NCBI RefSeq assembly: GCF_030348505.1
Contig: NZ_JAUCFJ010000002.1
Location: forward strand, 1,306,001-1,370,000
Direction of reading: 5' to 3'
Length of the DNA stretch: 64,000 nt
Origin: Lysinibacillus sp. G4S2
GTDB taxonomy: Bacteria > Bacillota > Bacilli > Bacillales_A > Planococcaceae
Each line of letters opens with the position of its first letter. Within the stretch, counting starts at the first letter, position 1. Positions 30,845-40,030 of the stretch are shown one piece after another. The translations under genes were made by a program, and so were the position numbers. The notes beneath the pieces are model-generated. The model did not search any database. It was not told where the DNA came from and saw only the letters and a list, made by a program, of their open reading frames with translations.

Positions 30845-32959
30845 ATGAACGAAAAGAAAGTCTATTCCTATGAATGGGCTGGCCGTCCGCTTGTAATCGA
30901 AGTTGGACAGTTAGCAAAACAAGCAAATGGGGCCGTTTTAGTACGCTATGGTGATACATCTGTACTTTCAACAGCAACAATGTCAAAATCACCAAAACCA
31001 CTTGATTTCTTCCCATTAACAGTAAACTACGAAGAACGTTTATACGCAGCAGGTAAAATTCCTGGTGGCTTTATTAAACGTGAAGGACGTCCGTCTGAAA
31101 AAGCAATACTAGCAAGCCGTTTAATCGACCGTCCGATTCGTCCGATGTTCCCAGACGGTTTCCGTAATGAAGTACAAGTAATTTCGATGGTTATGTCTAA
31201 CGATCCAGATTGCACGTCTGAAATGGCTGCAATGGTTGGTTCATCATTAGCGTTAGCTATCTCGGATATTCCATTCGGTGGACCGATTGCAGGTGTACAA
31301 GTTGGATATATTGACGGTAAATTTATTGTGAACCCAACAGTGGAACAATCTAATCAATCAACAGTCCATTTATCTGTAGCAGGTAACAAGGATGCTATCA
31401 ACATGGTTGAAGCAGGTGCACTAGAAGTACCGGAAGAAGTAATGCTAGAAGCCATTATGTTCGGTCATGAAGAAATCAAAAAAATTATTGCTCTCCAAGA
31501 GCAAATTGTTGCAGAAGTAGGGAAAGAAAAATTACCGATAACATTATTTGAAATTGATGAAGCGATTCAAGCAGATATAAAAACAGCTTGTGAGACTGAC
31601 ATGCATGATGCTATTCAAACTGCTGAAAAACATGCACGTGATGAGGCTATTAAAGCGGTAAAAGAACGTGTTATTGCTTCTTATGAAGAGCAAGAAGCTG
31701 ATGATGAAACAATGAAGCAAGTTTATACAATTCTAGATAAAATGGTTAAAGACGAAGTACGTCGTCAGATTACAGAAGATAAAGTTCGTCCAGATGGTCG
31801 TAAGTTAGACGAAATCCGTCCACTTTCTTCTGAAACTGGCTTATTACAACGTACTCACGGTTCAGGATTATTTACGCGTGGACAAACACAAGCCCTTTCT
31901 ATTTGTACATTAGGTGCACTTGGTGATGTACAAATTATCGACGGTTTAGGTGTGGAAGAATCAAAACGCTTTATGCATCACTATAACTTCCCGCAATTCT
32001 CTGTAGGGGAAACTGGCCCTATTCGTGGACCAGGTCGTCGTGAAATCGGTCATGGTGCACTAGGAGAGCGTGCTCTTGATGCGGTAATTCCAGATGAATC
32101 AGTATTCCCATATACAATCCGTTGTGTATCAGAAGTACTTGAGTCAAACGGTTCTACATCACAAGCTTCTATCTGTGCTTCAACATTAGCGATGATGGAT
32201 GCTGGTGTTCCATTAAAAGCACCTGTAGCAGGTATTGCAATGGGTCTTATTAAAAAAGGCGAACATTACTCTATTTTAACTGATATTCAAGGTATGGAAG
32301 ACCACCTTGGAGATATGGACTTTAAAGTTGCAGGTACAGCTAAAGGTGTAACAGCACTTCAAATGGACATTAAAATTGATGGTTTATCACGCAACATTTT
32401 AGAAGAAGCATTAACACAAGCTAAAATTGGCCGTATGCACATTTTAGAATCAATGCTTGCTACTCTTGCAGAACCACGTGAAAAATTATCTACATTTGCA
32501 CCGAAAATTGTCATCGTGAAAATTAATCCTGATAAAATTCGTGATGTTATCGGACCTGGCGGTAAACAAATTAACAAAATTATTGAAGAAACTGGCGTAA
32601 AAATTGATACGGAGCAAGATGGTACAATTTACATCTCTTCAGCAGATGAAGAAATGAACGCTCGTGCAAAACAAATTATCGAAGACATCGTACGTGAAGC
32701 GAAAGTTGGCGAGTATTACTTATCAACAGTTAAACGTATTGAAAAATTCGGTGCGTTCTGCGAAATATTCCCAGGTAAAGATGGTTTACTTCACATCTCT
32801 GAAATTCAAGAGGAACGTACAAAACAAGTTGAAGATGTCTTAAAACTTGGCGATCAATTACTTGTAAAAGTTATTGAAATTGACAAGCAAGGTCGTGTGA
32901 ATTTATCTCGTAAAGTAGTGATCCAAGAGGAAAAAGAACGCGCTGAGCAAGATAAATAA
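30845..32959 (+). CDS. pnp: Polyribonucleotide nucleotidyltransferase (PNPase)
   Basis: PNPase degrades RNA phosphorolytically from the 3' end. The 704-residue protein has two RNase PH domains (about 1-230 and 310-540), KH (about 553-615, [16 protein letters not shown]) and S1 (about 620-690) domains. Conserved [22 protein letters not shown] (in parts) and [10 protein letters not shown] are visible. It is followed by a strong terminator. In Bacillus subtilis ylxY lies next, but here there is only MITE copy 6. Confidence 0.97.
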   Translation: MNEKKVYSYEWAGRPLVIEVGQLAKQANGAVLVRYGDTSVLSTATMSKSPKPLDFFPLTVNYEERLYAAGKIPGGFIKREGRPSEKAILASRLIDRPIRPMFPDGFRNEVQVISMVMSNDPDCTSEMAAMVGSSLALAISDIPFGGPIAGVQVGYIDGKFIVNPTVEQSNQSTVHLSVAGNKDAINMVEAGALEVPEEVMLEAIMFGHEEIKKIIALQEQIVAEVGKEKLPITLFEIDEAIQADIKTACETDMHDAIQTAEKHARDEAIKAVKERVIASYEEQEADDETMKQVYTILDKMVKDEVRRQITEDKVRPDGRKLDEIRPLSSETGLLQRTHGSGLFTRGQTQALSICTLGALGDVQIIDGLGVEESKRFMHHYNFPQFSVGETGPIRGPGRREIGHGALGERALDAVIPDESVFPYTIRCVSEVLESNGSTSQASICASTLAMMDAGVPLKAPVAGIAMGLIKKGEHYSILTDIQGMEDHLGDMDFKVAGTAKGVTALQMDIKIDGLSRNILEEALTQAKIGRMHILESMLATLAEPREKLSTFAPKIVIVKINPDKIRDVIGPGGKQINKIIEETGVKIDTEQDGTIYISSADEEMNARAKQIIEDIVREAKVGEYYLSTVKRIEKFGAFCEIFPGKDGLLHISEIQEERTKQVEDVLKLGDQLLVKVIEIDKQGRVNLSRKVVIQEEKERAEQDK

Positions 32960-32969
32960 TAAATTGTAG

Positions 32970-33000
32970 AAAAGGCTGCGTATAATGCGCAGCCTTTTTT
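32970..33000 (+). terminator. Terminator after pnp
   Basis: AAAAGGCTGCG and GCGCAGCCTTTTTT form an 11-bp stem around a short loop, with a T run. Confidence 0.9.
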
Positions 33001-33058
33001 AAATCAAATATATTGAAAATGGTTCAATAAGGGATATTTTGTGGGAATCTTACATTAT

Positions 33059-33324
33059 GGTTCATCACTAAAAGTCGTGGATGATTTTTGGTAAAACGTA
33101 TACTATGTAAATAAGTTGATGGAAGTGGAGAATAGGCGACTCCTTGGGGATTAGCGTCACAGATGAGACCCTGGAGCGAGCATCGCGAGTGAAGCGGCTC
33201 ATCGGACGCCCCCAGGAAGCTCTGCTCTGCTCTGCGCGAAAGCGAAGCGTCAGCGGCAAATGTTTTATCTGCGCGAAAGCGCCCAGTCGGAACGGAAATC
33301 AACCACACGTTTTGGTGATGATCC
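33059..33324. mobile_element. MITE-like repeat, copy 6 (between pnp and mlpA)
   Basis: This 266-bp full-length copy has ends GGTTCATCACT and GGTGATGATCC. The flanks TACATTAT (33051-33058) and CACATTAT (33325-33332) match in 7 of 8 bases. It has the full nested-hairpin interior: CCTTGGGG pairs with CCCCCAGG and GATGAG with CTCATC. It occupies the place of ylxY in the Bacillus subtilis order. Confidence 0.88.
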
Positions 33325-33372
33325 CACATTATGTCCTTGATGTAGAGCCAGAGATAAATTGGGGGAGATTTT

Positions 33373-34596
33373 TTGGTACAAGTACATACATGTCAGAATG
33401 GTGTGCGTATTGTGTCTGAGCAAATCGATCATGTAAGATCAGTTGCGCTAGGCATTTTTGTTAATGCAGGATCTCGTTATGAGCTACCTGAGGAAAATGG
33501 CATTACACATTTTATAGAACATATGCTTTTTAAAGGAACAAAAACTCGAACAGCTCGTCAAATTGCTGAAGAATTTGACCGAATTGGTGGAGAGTTAAAT
33601 GCCTTTACATCCAAGGAAAATACTTGTTATTATGCAAAGATTTTAGACCATCATGCTGAGCTTGCCGTTACAATATTAGCAGATATGTTCTTTAACTCTA
33701 CATTTGCAGAAGAAGAGTTAGAGAAAGAACGACAAGTTGTGCTAGAGGAAATATTAATGAGTGAAGACGCACCTGATGACGATGTTCATGAAAAGCTATG
33801 GGGAGTTATGTATCCGAATGATGCACTCGGTCGTCCAATACTAGGAACTGCGGCTACTTTGAAAACATTTACAGCAAAAAAAATACGTAACTATATGGCT
33901 AAACATTATGGTCCAGAGTCAGTTGTTATTTCAATAGCGGGAAATATTTCTGCAAAGCTCATGCAAACAATTGAAGACTTATTTGGCCAATATCAACCAT
34001 CACCACTTGCGGTTGAACCTGTGCTATCGAATCCTCATTTTCATCCAGGAGAGATTTCAAAAACTCGTGATACGGAGCAAGCGCATTTAGCCATTTCTTA
34101 TCCAGCAATTGGTGTAAAAGATTCAGATATGTATAGCTTCATCGCACTTAATAATATTATAGGTGGTAATATGAGTTCTCGTTTGTTCCAAGAAGTACGT
34201 GAGGAACGTGGTTTAGCCTATTCAATATTTTCTTACCAATCCTGTTATGCTGATGTTGGGGCATTTACGATTTATGGTAGTACAAGTCGTCAGCAATTAT
34301 CACAGCTTCAGCATACAATTGATGCGACATTACTTGATATCGTGGCAGGTGGCGTGACAGAGGAAGAACTTATGAATGCGAAGGAACAGCTGAAGGGTAG
34401 TTTTGTACTCGGTCTAGAAGGGACAGGCGCTCGTATGAATCGTAACGGTACAAGTGAGTTAGTGCATCGCAAACATCGTTCAGTAGACGAAGTATTAGCG
34501 TCAATCGATGTCGTTTCAATGGAATCAGTAAATCGTTTAATAGCAAAAATCTTGAAAGCTGAGCCAGCCATTTCAATAATCGGCCCAGAAGCTTAA
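33373..34596 (+). CDS. mlpA: M16 family zinc processing peptidase (MlpA/YmxG)
   Basis: This is an insulinase/mitochondrial-processing-peptidase-like zinc protease. The 407-residue protein has the inverted zinc motif HFIEH (H46, E49, H50) and a downstream acidic helix with EEILMSEDAPDD that holds the third ligand. The TTG start follows GGGGGAGAT. The C-terminal half has the GLAYSIFSY substrate-binding Arg-Gly/Tyr region of the family. In Bacillus subtilis the homologue is linked to protease regulation; the role here is not established. Confidence 0.93.
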   Translation: MVQVHTCQNGVRIVSEQIDHVRSVALGIFVNAGSRYELPEENGITHFIEHMLFKGTKTRTARQIAEEFDRIGGELNAFTSKENTCYYAKILDHHAELAVTILADMFFNSTFAEEELEKERQVVLEEILMSEDAPDDDVHEKLWGVMYPNDALGRPILGTAATLKTFTAKKIRNYMAKHYGPESVVISIAGNISAKLMQTIEDLFGQYQPSPLAVEPVLSNPHFHPGEISKTRDTEQAHLAISYPAIGVKDSDMYSFIALNNIIGGNMSSRLFQEVREERGLAYSIFSYQSCYADVGAFTIYGSTSRQQLSQLQHTIDATLLDIVAGGVTEEELMNAKEQLKGSFVLGLEGTGARMNRNGTSELVHRKHRSVDEVLASIDVVSMESVNRLIAKILKAEPAISIIGPEA

Positions 34597-34626
34597 AAAG
34601 GTTGCCATTTAAAGGCAACCTTTTTT
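34596..34626. terminator. Bidirectional terminator between mlpA and the ABC operon
   Basis: AAAAAGGTTGCC and GGCAACCTTTTTT pair with a short loop and have T runs on both strands. It can serve mlpA on the plus strand and the convergent permease gene on the minus strand. Confidence 0.88.
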
Positions 34627-34639
34627 CTATTCAGTTGCT

Positions 34640-35254
34640 TTAAAAAACCTCTCTTGCTAAATATAAGGTAAGGCTTTGAAGTAAAATAAAAATACTAATG
34701 ATGATGCTCATGATTGTAGGGATCAAAATTATCAATAAATTTTCTACTACTTGAGATAAAAAGTAATGGATAGGGAAACTAATTATAAAAATAAGGAAGA
34801 TGGCTGTCATCATTCTAAAATAACGCATCCGCTTTGTCTCGTCTAGATGATGGATATAAAACTGGATGGAGATGAGTAAAGAAGCGCTGCTAATATAGGC
34901 GAAGTACATGGCGAAATGCTCTGAAAAATTACCGTTTGCTGCAGTTTGTGAAAAATAAGCAGGTGCTATTAGAATAAAAAGTAGGATCACTACGCCGTGA
35001 CAATATAGAAAATCAGCCTGTAACTGTGTTTTTCTCGTCAAAGGTAGACTATTTACAAACAACTCCCAATTTGCTTTTTGATCGTCCTCGTAGATTCCTC
35101 CAACAATGGAAGCAGAAAAAACTACAACAAATATTCCTATTGAGGGACTGTCTAAAATAGGTATTTCCGTGAAACTAATGATCATACAAATAATAGCTGC
35201 AAAAAGAATGGACCATTTTTGCACCATTATTCTTTGTAAAAGTAAAGCCTGCAT
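34640..35254 (-). CDS. ABC-2 type permease subunit (second)
   Basis: This 204-residue integral membrane protein has about six hydrophobic helices and resembles the membrane subunits of GntR-linked ABC-2 exporters. It lies 12 bases after another permease and an ATPase, so the two permeases likely form a heterodimer. A charged loop near 60-75 (EDDQKANWELFVNSLPLTRK) matches a similar loop in its neighbour (DEQSSWDKYANTLPISK), showing that the two are related. The substrate cannot be read from sequence. Confidence 0.8.
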   Translation of the reverse strand: MQALLLQRIMVQKWSILFAAIICMIISFTEIPILDSPSIGIFVVVFSASIVGGIYEDDQKANWELFVNSLPLTRKTQLQADFLYCHGVVILLFILIAPAYFSQTAANGNFSEHFAMYFAYISSASLLISIQFYIHHLDETKRMRYFRMMTAIFLIFIISFPIHYFLSQVVENLLIILIPTIMSIIISIFILLQSLTLYLAREVF

Positions 35255-35266
35255 TCACTCACTCCT

Positions 35267-35893
35267 TTAAAATTCTTTCCGTTTATATATGGCAGTTGAA
35301 ATCAGAGAAGATAGCCATAAGATTAAAAGTCCAGCAAACGGAGCTAAAAACATAAACTGTTTTAAGTCTGACAATGCTAATGTCATATCTGGTAAATGCT
35401 CGTTTAAAAGACTAAATAAAAAGCTAGGTATGAAGCAAAAAGCAATAAGAACCATTCTTCCTTTATTGGAACCAAATTTAATGTAAATCGGTAATAATAG
35501 TGCTAGCATACAAAAGGCTAACGCCACAATAAGATTAAATGTTAGAAAAAACTCTGTAGATGCCCAATTATTCGTAAAACGATGAATAATGAATACAATC
35601 GGTAGTGCGAGGATGAGTCCAAAAATCAAAAGAACGATACTAAGTATATATTTACTAAGTATGATGTCCCCTTTTGAAATGGGTAAAGTATTCGCATATT
35701 TATCCCAGCTGCTTTGTTCATCATACGTAAGAGCAGTTATAGCTTGAAAGGTCACGACAAAAATAATAATCGTAAAGAGCATTAAAGCTTGTTGCATAAA
35801 AATTGATATGAATAGGAAAAAAATCAACACGAAGGCCTGAGCTTTTATTTGACGTTGAATCGTCATTAAATCTTTTAAGATAAGACCTGCCAT
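35267..35893 (-). CDS. ABC-2 type permease subunit (first)
   Basis: This 208-residue protein has about six transmembrane helices and starts MAGLILKDLMTIQRQ, a pattern seen in ABC-2 permeases of the PmtB/YtrC kind. It sits three bases after the ATPase gene. With the neighbouring permease it should form the membrane channel of an exporter. Systems of this layout export cationic peptides, antibiotics or toxins, but the substrate here is unknown. Confidence 0.82.
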   Translation of the reverse strand: MAGLILKDLMTIQRQIKAQAFVLIFFLFISIFMQQALMLFTIIIFVVTFQAITALTYDEQSSWDKYANTLPISKGDIILSKYILSIVLLIFGLILALPIVFIIHRFTNNWASTEFFLTFNLIVALAFCMLALLLPIYIKFGSNKGRMVLIAFCFIPSFLFSLLNEHLPDMTLALSDLKQFMFLAPFAGLLILWLSSLISTAIYKRKEF

Positions 35894-35896
35894 GAT

Positions 35897-36739
35897 TCAA
35901 ACACTACCTTTCACATAAAATAGCATAATATCTTCTATAGAAGGCTTTTCAAGAGAAAATACTTCGTTTACTTCATTTTTTAGAACTAAGGCTTCTATAC
36001 CAAAGGCTCCATTACGTTTTCTTATAATGGCATGTTCTGGTATTTCACTTACTTCCTCTTTATTGCCTTTAAATATTCCGTACTCGTAGAGCAGTACGTC
36101 TTTACCTTCACTAAATAAAATTTCGCCGTTATGAATGAATGTAATATAGTCAGCAATCTTTTCTAAATCACTTGTTATATGAGAAGAAAATAAAATGCTA
36201 TGTGTTTCATCCTGCATAAACGTTAAAAATAAATCGAGAATTTCATCACGTATAATTGGATCTAGTCCACTCGTTGGTTCATCTAAAATTAACAATTTTG
36301 GATGATGCGATAATGCTAATGCAATGGACAGCTTCATCCTCATTCCCCGGGATAATTCTTTTACGTTCTTCCTCTTTGGAACTTTAAATTGTGCTAATCG
36401 CTCAAAATAAAAGTCTGAATCCCACGTTTTAAATACTTTTTTCATGATTTTGTCGAGCTGCGTCGCATTGAGCGTTTCAGGAACATGTAAATCGTCAAAA
36501 ACCACACCGATGTCGTTTTTTATCGATAATTCATGTTCGACAATATCCTTCCCGAATAACAGAATTTCGCCATATTCTTTTTTTAATAAGTTAAGTATGC
36601 ATTTAATTGTAGTAGACTTCCCAGCGCCATTTTCTCCTACAAAGCCCATGACAGTGCCTTGAGGTACTGAAAAACTTACATCACTAAGAGCAAACCCTTC
36701 AAAGCTTTTATGTAAATCATGAATTTCAATAGCATTCAT
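35897..36739 (-). CDS. ABC transporter ATP-binding protein
   Basis: This 280-residue ATPase has Walker A GENGAGKST (35-43), an ABC signature variant LSRGMRMKL (about 129-137), Walker B LLILDEPTSGLDP (about 147-159) and the switch His in FSSHITSDL. A C-terminal extension (about 215-280) follows the core. It directly follows the GntR regulator (no spacer), the typical YtrA/PmtR type of arrangement, and energises the two permeases downstream. Confidence 0.93.
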   Translation of the reverse strand: MNAIEIHDLHKSFEGFALSDVSFSVPQGTVMGFVGENGAGKSTTIKCILNLLKKEYGEILLFGKDIVEHELSIKNDIGVVFDDLHVPETLNATQLDKIMKKVFKTWDSDFYFERLAQFKVPKRKNVKELSRGMRMKLSIALALSHHPKLLILDEPTSGLDPIIRDEILDLFLTFMQDETHSILFSSHITSDLEKIADYITFIHNGEILFSEGKDVLLYEYGIFKGNKEEVSEIPEHAIIRKRNGAFGIEALVLKNEVNEVFSLEKPSIEDIMLFYVKGSV

Positions 36740-37117
36740 TTAGTTGTCCTCCTCCAAAATTAATGAAAGTAACTCCTGTAATTCCTCTTTTGTCAGCCCA
36801 GCCGTTTTTGCCGTTTTAACCGCTTTCTGCATATGCTCTTCAACTTGGCGTAATAATTCCTCGCGCAGAAAATCTTGATTTCGTTCTGTAACAAAGCTTC
36901 CTTTCCCGGCCACCGTTTCGATAAATCCATCTCGCTCTAAATCTGCATAAGCACGCTTCGTTGTCATAACGCTAATTTTTAAATCCTTTGCAAGTGCACG
37001 AATAGAAGGTAGTGCATCACCGGCCTGTAATTTATTTGCTAATATAGCTTCCTTAAGCTGTAAGGTTATTTGCTCGTAAATGGGCTTATTGCTAGCGTTG
37101 CTTAAATGGATATGCAC
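36740..37117 (-). CDS. GntR/YtrA-type transcriptional regulator
   Basis: This 125-residue regulator has an N-terminal winged helix (about 10-75, SIRALAKDLKISVMTTKRAYADLE) and a short C-terminal helical dimerisation domain, the YtrA subfamily form. I chose the GTG at 37117 because GAGAGGTG lies eight bases upstream; the ATG at 37135 would be inside that ribosome site. It probably represses its own ABC operon by binding the palindrome at 37138-37160. Confidence 0.9.
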   Translation of the reverse strand: MHIHLSNASNKPIYEQITLQLKEAILANKLQAGDALPSIRALAKDLKISVMTTKRAYADLERDGFIETVAGKGSFVTERNQDFLREELLRQVEEHMQKAVKTAKTAGLTKEELQELLSLILEEDN

Positions 37118-37137
37118 AAATTTTTCACCTCTCATAA

Positions 37138-37178
37138 CTGTATATACACACTATACACAGATGGATGGGTAAATGCAA
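37138..37178 (-). promoter_or_regulatory. Promoter and operator of the GntR-ABC operon
   Basis: Read on the minus strand, TTGCAT (37173-37178), 17 bases and TATAGT (37150-37155) form a good sigma-A promoter. A near-palindrome, CTGTATATA...TATACACAG (37138-37160), overlaps the -10, the expected place for a repressing GntR-family operator. Confidence 0.65.
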
Positions 37179-37260
37179 CATTTTCCTACTTTGGGTAGGG
37201 GTCACGAATTGCAAAAACTCGGCATATATTGAGGTAACGGTTCAAGGAGGGAGATGAGGC

Positions 37261-37524
37261 ATGTTACTATCAGAGATGGTGGATAAAGAGTTAATTCAAG
37301 TTGAAGGTGGCGTACATTTTGGTATACTGGCACATACAGAATGTCTCTTAGATGTGCAAACTGGAAAGATACATGGCTTTGAGATTGTTAAAGATAAGTT
37401 GCCATTCCAAAAAAAGAAAGTGAAAGTTAGTGAAATGATCCCTTGGCATGAAATTATACTAATTGGTGAAGATCGGATTTTATTTAATAAAACAACGACG
37501 GTACAGTCAGAATTTTTACAGTGA
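37261..37524 (+). CDS. ymxH: YlmC/YmxH family sporulation protein
   Basis: This 87-residue protein belongs to the YlmC/YmxH family, a PRC-barrel-like fold found in spore formers. It shows LLSEMVDKELIQVEGGVHFG and IPWHEIILIGEDRILF. The ATG follows AAGGAGGGAG. It precedes the dipicolinate synthase genes as in Bacillus subtilis. The biochemical function is not defined. Confidence 0.88.
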   Translation: MLLSEMVDKELIQVEGGVHFGILAHTECLLDVQTGKIHGFEIVKDKLPFQKKKVKVSEMIPWHEIILIGEDRILFNKTTTVQSEFLQ

Positions 37525-37533
37525 GGTGAGCTT

Positions 37534-38313
37534 TTGGAAAATGAAAAATGGCTTGTTATCGGTGAAGATCTAAGATTAAAGGAATTAGCTACAATGCTAA
37601 GAAGCCCATCGAGAACTGTATTTTATAAAAGAACGTCAGTTTGGAATGAGGAATTAAATAAGCTTGTATTAGAATTCCAACCAAATAGAATTATTCTGCC
37701 CATACTTCCGCTGAAAATTGTAGTGGAACAACTGTATGGCATATCACAAGTTAAATTTTATACAGGGCGTTTAACTATGCATTGGAAGCATTTACTTGAG
37801 AGAAATAAAACAAATTGCTATTTGCAGCAAGAATCTTTTATTTGGCAAAACGCAAGATTAACAGCGGAGGGATTTATCGCCACGTTTTACGGACTCGAGC
37901 AGAAATGTATTTACGGACAAAACTTTACTATCGCAGGGTTTGGGCGCACCGCCAAAATGCTCGCTTCTTTACTCGTCAAGATGGGCGCTAATGTCCATAT
38001 TGTAGCGCGTTCAGTTGTACAAGTGAGTGAAGCAAAAGCATATGGTTATAAAGCTACGAATTTAGATGATCGCCAATGGTCAATTAGTGATGGAATTTTT
38101 ATTAATACGATTCCAGCTAAGTGGATTACTGATTCATTTAAAGAACATGTCCCAACTGTACTATATGATTTGGCTTCAGAGCCTGGCTGTTTAGATATAG
38201 ACGCTGAACAATTACAAACGTATGTGCTATTGCCGTCATTACCCGGGAAATACTTTGCACATGATGCAGCTACAATACTGTGCAAGGCAATAGAGGAGGA
38301 AGAAAATTGCTAA
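37534..38313 (+). CDS. spoVFA: Dipicolinate synthase subunit A
   Basis: With SpoVFB this subunit makes dipicolinic acid in the mother cell, the spore-core heat-resistance compound. The 259-residue protein (TTG start, GAGGTGAG upstream) is shorter than the roughly 297 residues of Bacillus subtilis DpaA, mainly in the N-terminal half. The Rossmann core is clear: NFTIAGFGRTAKMLASLL near 130-147, INTIPAKW, YDLASEPG and LLPSLPGKYF. The start of spoVFB overlaps its end by seven bases. Confidence 0.9.
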   Translation: MENEKWLVIGEDLRLKELATMLRSPSRTVFYKRTSVWNEELNKLVLEFQPNRIILPILPLKIVVEQLYGISQVKFYTGRLTMHWKHLLERNKTNCYLQQESFIWQNARLTAEGFIATFYGLEQKCIYGQNFTIAGFGRTAKMLASLLVKMGANVHIVARSVVQVSEAKAYGYKATNLDDRQWSISDGIFINTIPAKWITDSFKEHVPTVLYDLASEPGCLDIDAEQLQTYVLLPSLPGKYFAHDAATILCKAIEEEENC

Positions 38314-38897
38314 TAGGGAAACGAATTGGTTTAGGTATTACAGCCTCCCATTGCACGTATGAGGATGTAGTACCTAAAATTCAAAACTTTATAGACGTAG
38401 GGGCAACAGTTATCCCAATAATTACACACTCCGTTTTACATGCAGCTACGCGTTTTGGTACTGGGGAGGAGTGGATAGCAAAAATAGAGGAGTTGACTGG
38501 AGAAAAGGTTATTTCCTCTATTAAAGAGGCAGAACCATTCGGACCATCCAATCCATTGGATGCGATGGTTATAGCTCCGATGACAGGCAATAGTATTAGT
38601 AAATTTGCTAATGCAGCAACAGATAGCCCGGTGTTAATGGCTGCGAAGGCAACATTGCGTAACGGTTCGCCTGTTATCCTAGGCATTTCAACAAATGATG
38701 CTCTTGGCTTAAATTCTTTAAATATAATGAAGCTACTAAATGCCAAAAACATTTACTTTATCCCATTTGGGCAGGACTCACCGCATTCAAAGCCAAATTC
38801 TTTGATTGCTGATTTTGAACAAATGGTGGCCACTGTTCATGAAGCAATTACTGAGAAAAAGCAATTACAACCGCTGTTGATACAATATTTCAAATAA
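38307..38897 (+). CDS. spoVFB: Dipicolinate synthase subunit B (flavoprotein)
   Basis: SpoVFB is the flavoprotein partner of SpoVFA. From the TTG at 38307, after GAGGAGGAAG, the protein has 196 residues, against about 200 in Bacillus subtilis. GKRIGLGITASHCTYEDV (about 4-21), MVIAPMTGNSISKFANA and ILGISTNDALGLN are characteristic of the flavodoxin-like DpaB family. A nine-codon upstream extension lacks a ribosome site. Confidence 0.95.
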   Translation: MLIGKRIGLGITASHCTYEDVVPKIQNFIDVGATVIPIITHSVLHAATRFGTGEEWIAKIEELTGEKVISSIKEAEPFGPSNPLDAMVIAPMTGNSISKFANAATDSPVLMAAKATLRNGSPVILGISTNDALGLNSLNIMKLLNAKNIYFIPFGQDSPHSKPNSLIADFEQMVATVHEAITEKKQLQPLLIQYFK

Positions 38898-38979
38898 TTC
38901 ATGAATTACACACAATTTTCAGTATTTTTGTGATACAATAGCACACATTATGGAACTTGTACTCAAGGAGAGATGACAG

Positions 38980-40017
38980 ATGACAAAGCAGTTAACAGTT
39001 GCAGTTGTTGGGGCAACAGGAGCAGTAGGAACAAAAATGATGGAGCAGCTTATTAAACGTAATTTTCCGATTGGAGATATTAAGTTTTTAGCTTCTGCTC
39101 GTTCAGCAGGAAAATCAATCGAGTTTAATGGTAAGACCTATACAATAGAAGAAGCGACACCTGAAGCTTTTGAGGGCGTCAATGTCGCTTTATTCTCTGC
39201 TGGTGGCTCGGTATCTGCCGTACTTGCACCAGAAGCAGCAAAACGCGGTGCAGTAGTGATCGATAATACGAGCCATTTCCGCATGGATCCAGAGGTACCA
39301 CTAGTTGTACCAGAAGTAAATCGTGGTGATCTTGCTAAGCATAAAGGAATTATTGCGAATCCAAACTGCTCTACCATTCAAATGATGGCTGCACTTGAAC
39401 CTATTCGTAATGCATTTGGCTTAACAAAAATTATCGTATCGACATACCAAGCTGTTTCAGGTGCAGGTGTTTCTGCCATTCAGGAATTAAAGGCACAAAG
39501 TACAAACTGGGATGCAGGTAAGGATGTAGAAGCAAATATTTTACCTTCTGGTAGCGACAAACGTCACTATCCAATCGCTCGTAATGTCATTCCACAAATT
39601 GATAAATTTACAGACAATGGCTTTACATACGAGGAAATGAAGATGATTAATGAAACGAAAAAAATCATGAATGCACCAGAGCTAAAAGTTGCTGCAACTT
39701 GCGTTCGCGTGCCAGTCGTTTCAGGACATTCTGAGTCTGTTTATATTGAGGTAGAGAAAGAAGCAACGGTACAAGAGATTTTTGAAGTATTACGCAGTGC
39801 ACCAGGTGTGATATTACAAGATGATATCGCAACACAAACTTACCCAATGCCTATCTATGCAGAAGGGGAAGATGCTACTTTTGTAGGACGTATCCGTCAA
39901 GATTTAGACAACAAAAAAGGATTCCACCTATGGATCGTTTCCGACAATCTTTTAAAAGGGGCTGCATTGAACTCAATCCAAATTGCAGAAGCATTGCTGG
40001 AGGATAACTTACTATAA
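38980..40017 (+). CDS. asd: Aspartate-semialdehyde dehydrogenase
   Basis: Asd reduces aspartyl phosphate to the semialdehyde, the branch point to diaminopimelate, lysine, Thr and Met. The 345-residue protein has the NADP-binding VVGATGAVG (about 7-15), catalytic C130 in NPNCSTIQ and the active-site H250 in SGHSES. ATG after AAGGAGAG. An extended -10 (TGATACAAT, 38932-38939... box 38934-38939) may be its promoter. In Bacillus subtilis dapG follows, but here dapA comes next. Confidence 0.96.
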   Translation: MTKQLTVAVVGATGAVGTKMMEQLIKRNFPIGDIKFLASARSAGKSIEFNGKTYTIEEATPEAFEGVNVALFSAGGSVSAVLAPEAAKRGAVVIDNTSHFRMDPEVPLVVPEVNRGDLAKHKGIIANPNCSTIQMMAALEPIRNAFGLTKIIVSTYQAVSGAGVSAIQELKAQSTNWDAGKDVEANILPSGSDKRHYPIARNVIPQIDKFTDNGFTYEEMKMINETKKIMNAPELKVAATCVRVPVVSGHSESVYIEVEKEATVQEIFEVLRSAPGVILQDDIATQTYPMPIYAEGEDATFVGRIRQDLDNKKGFHLWIVSDNLLKGAALNSIQIAEALLEDNLL

Positions 40018-40030
40018 GAGGGGTGTAAGG

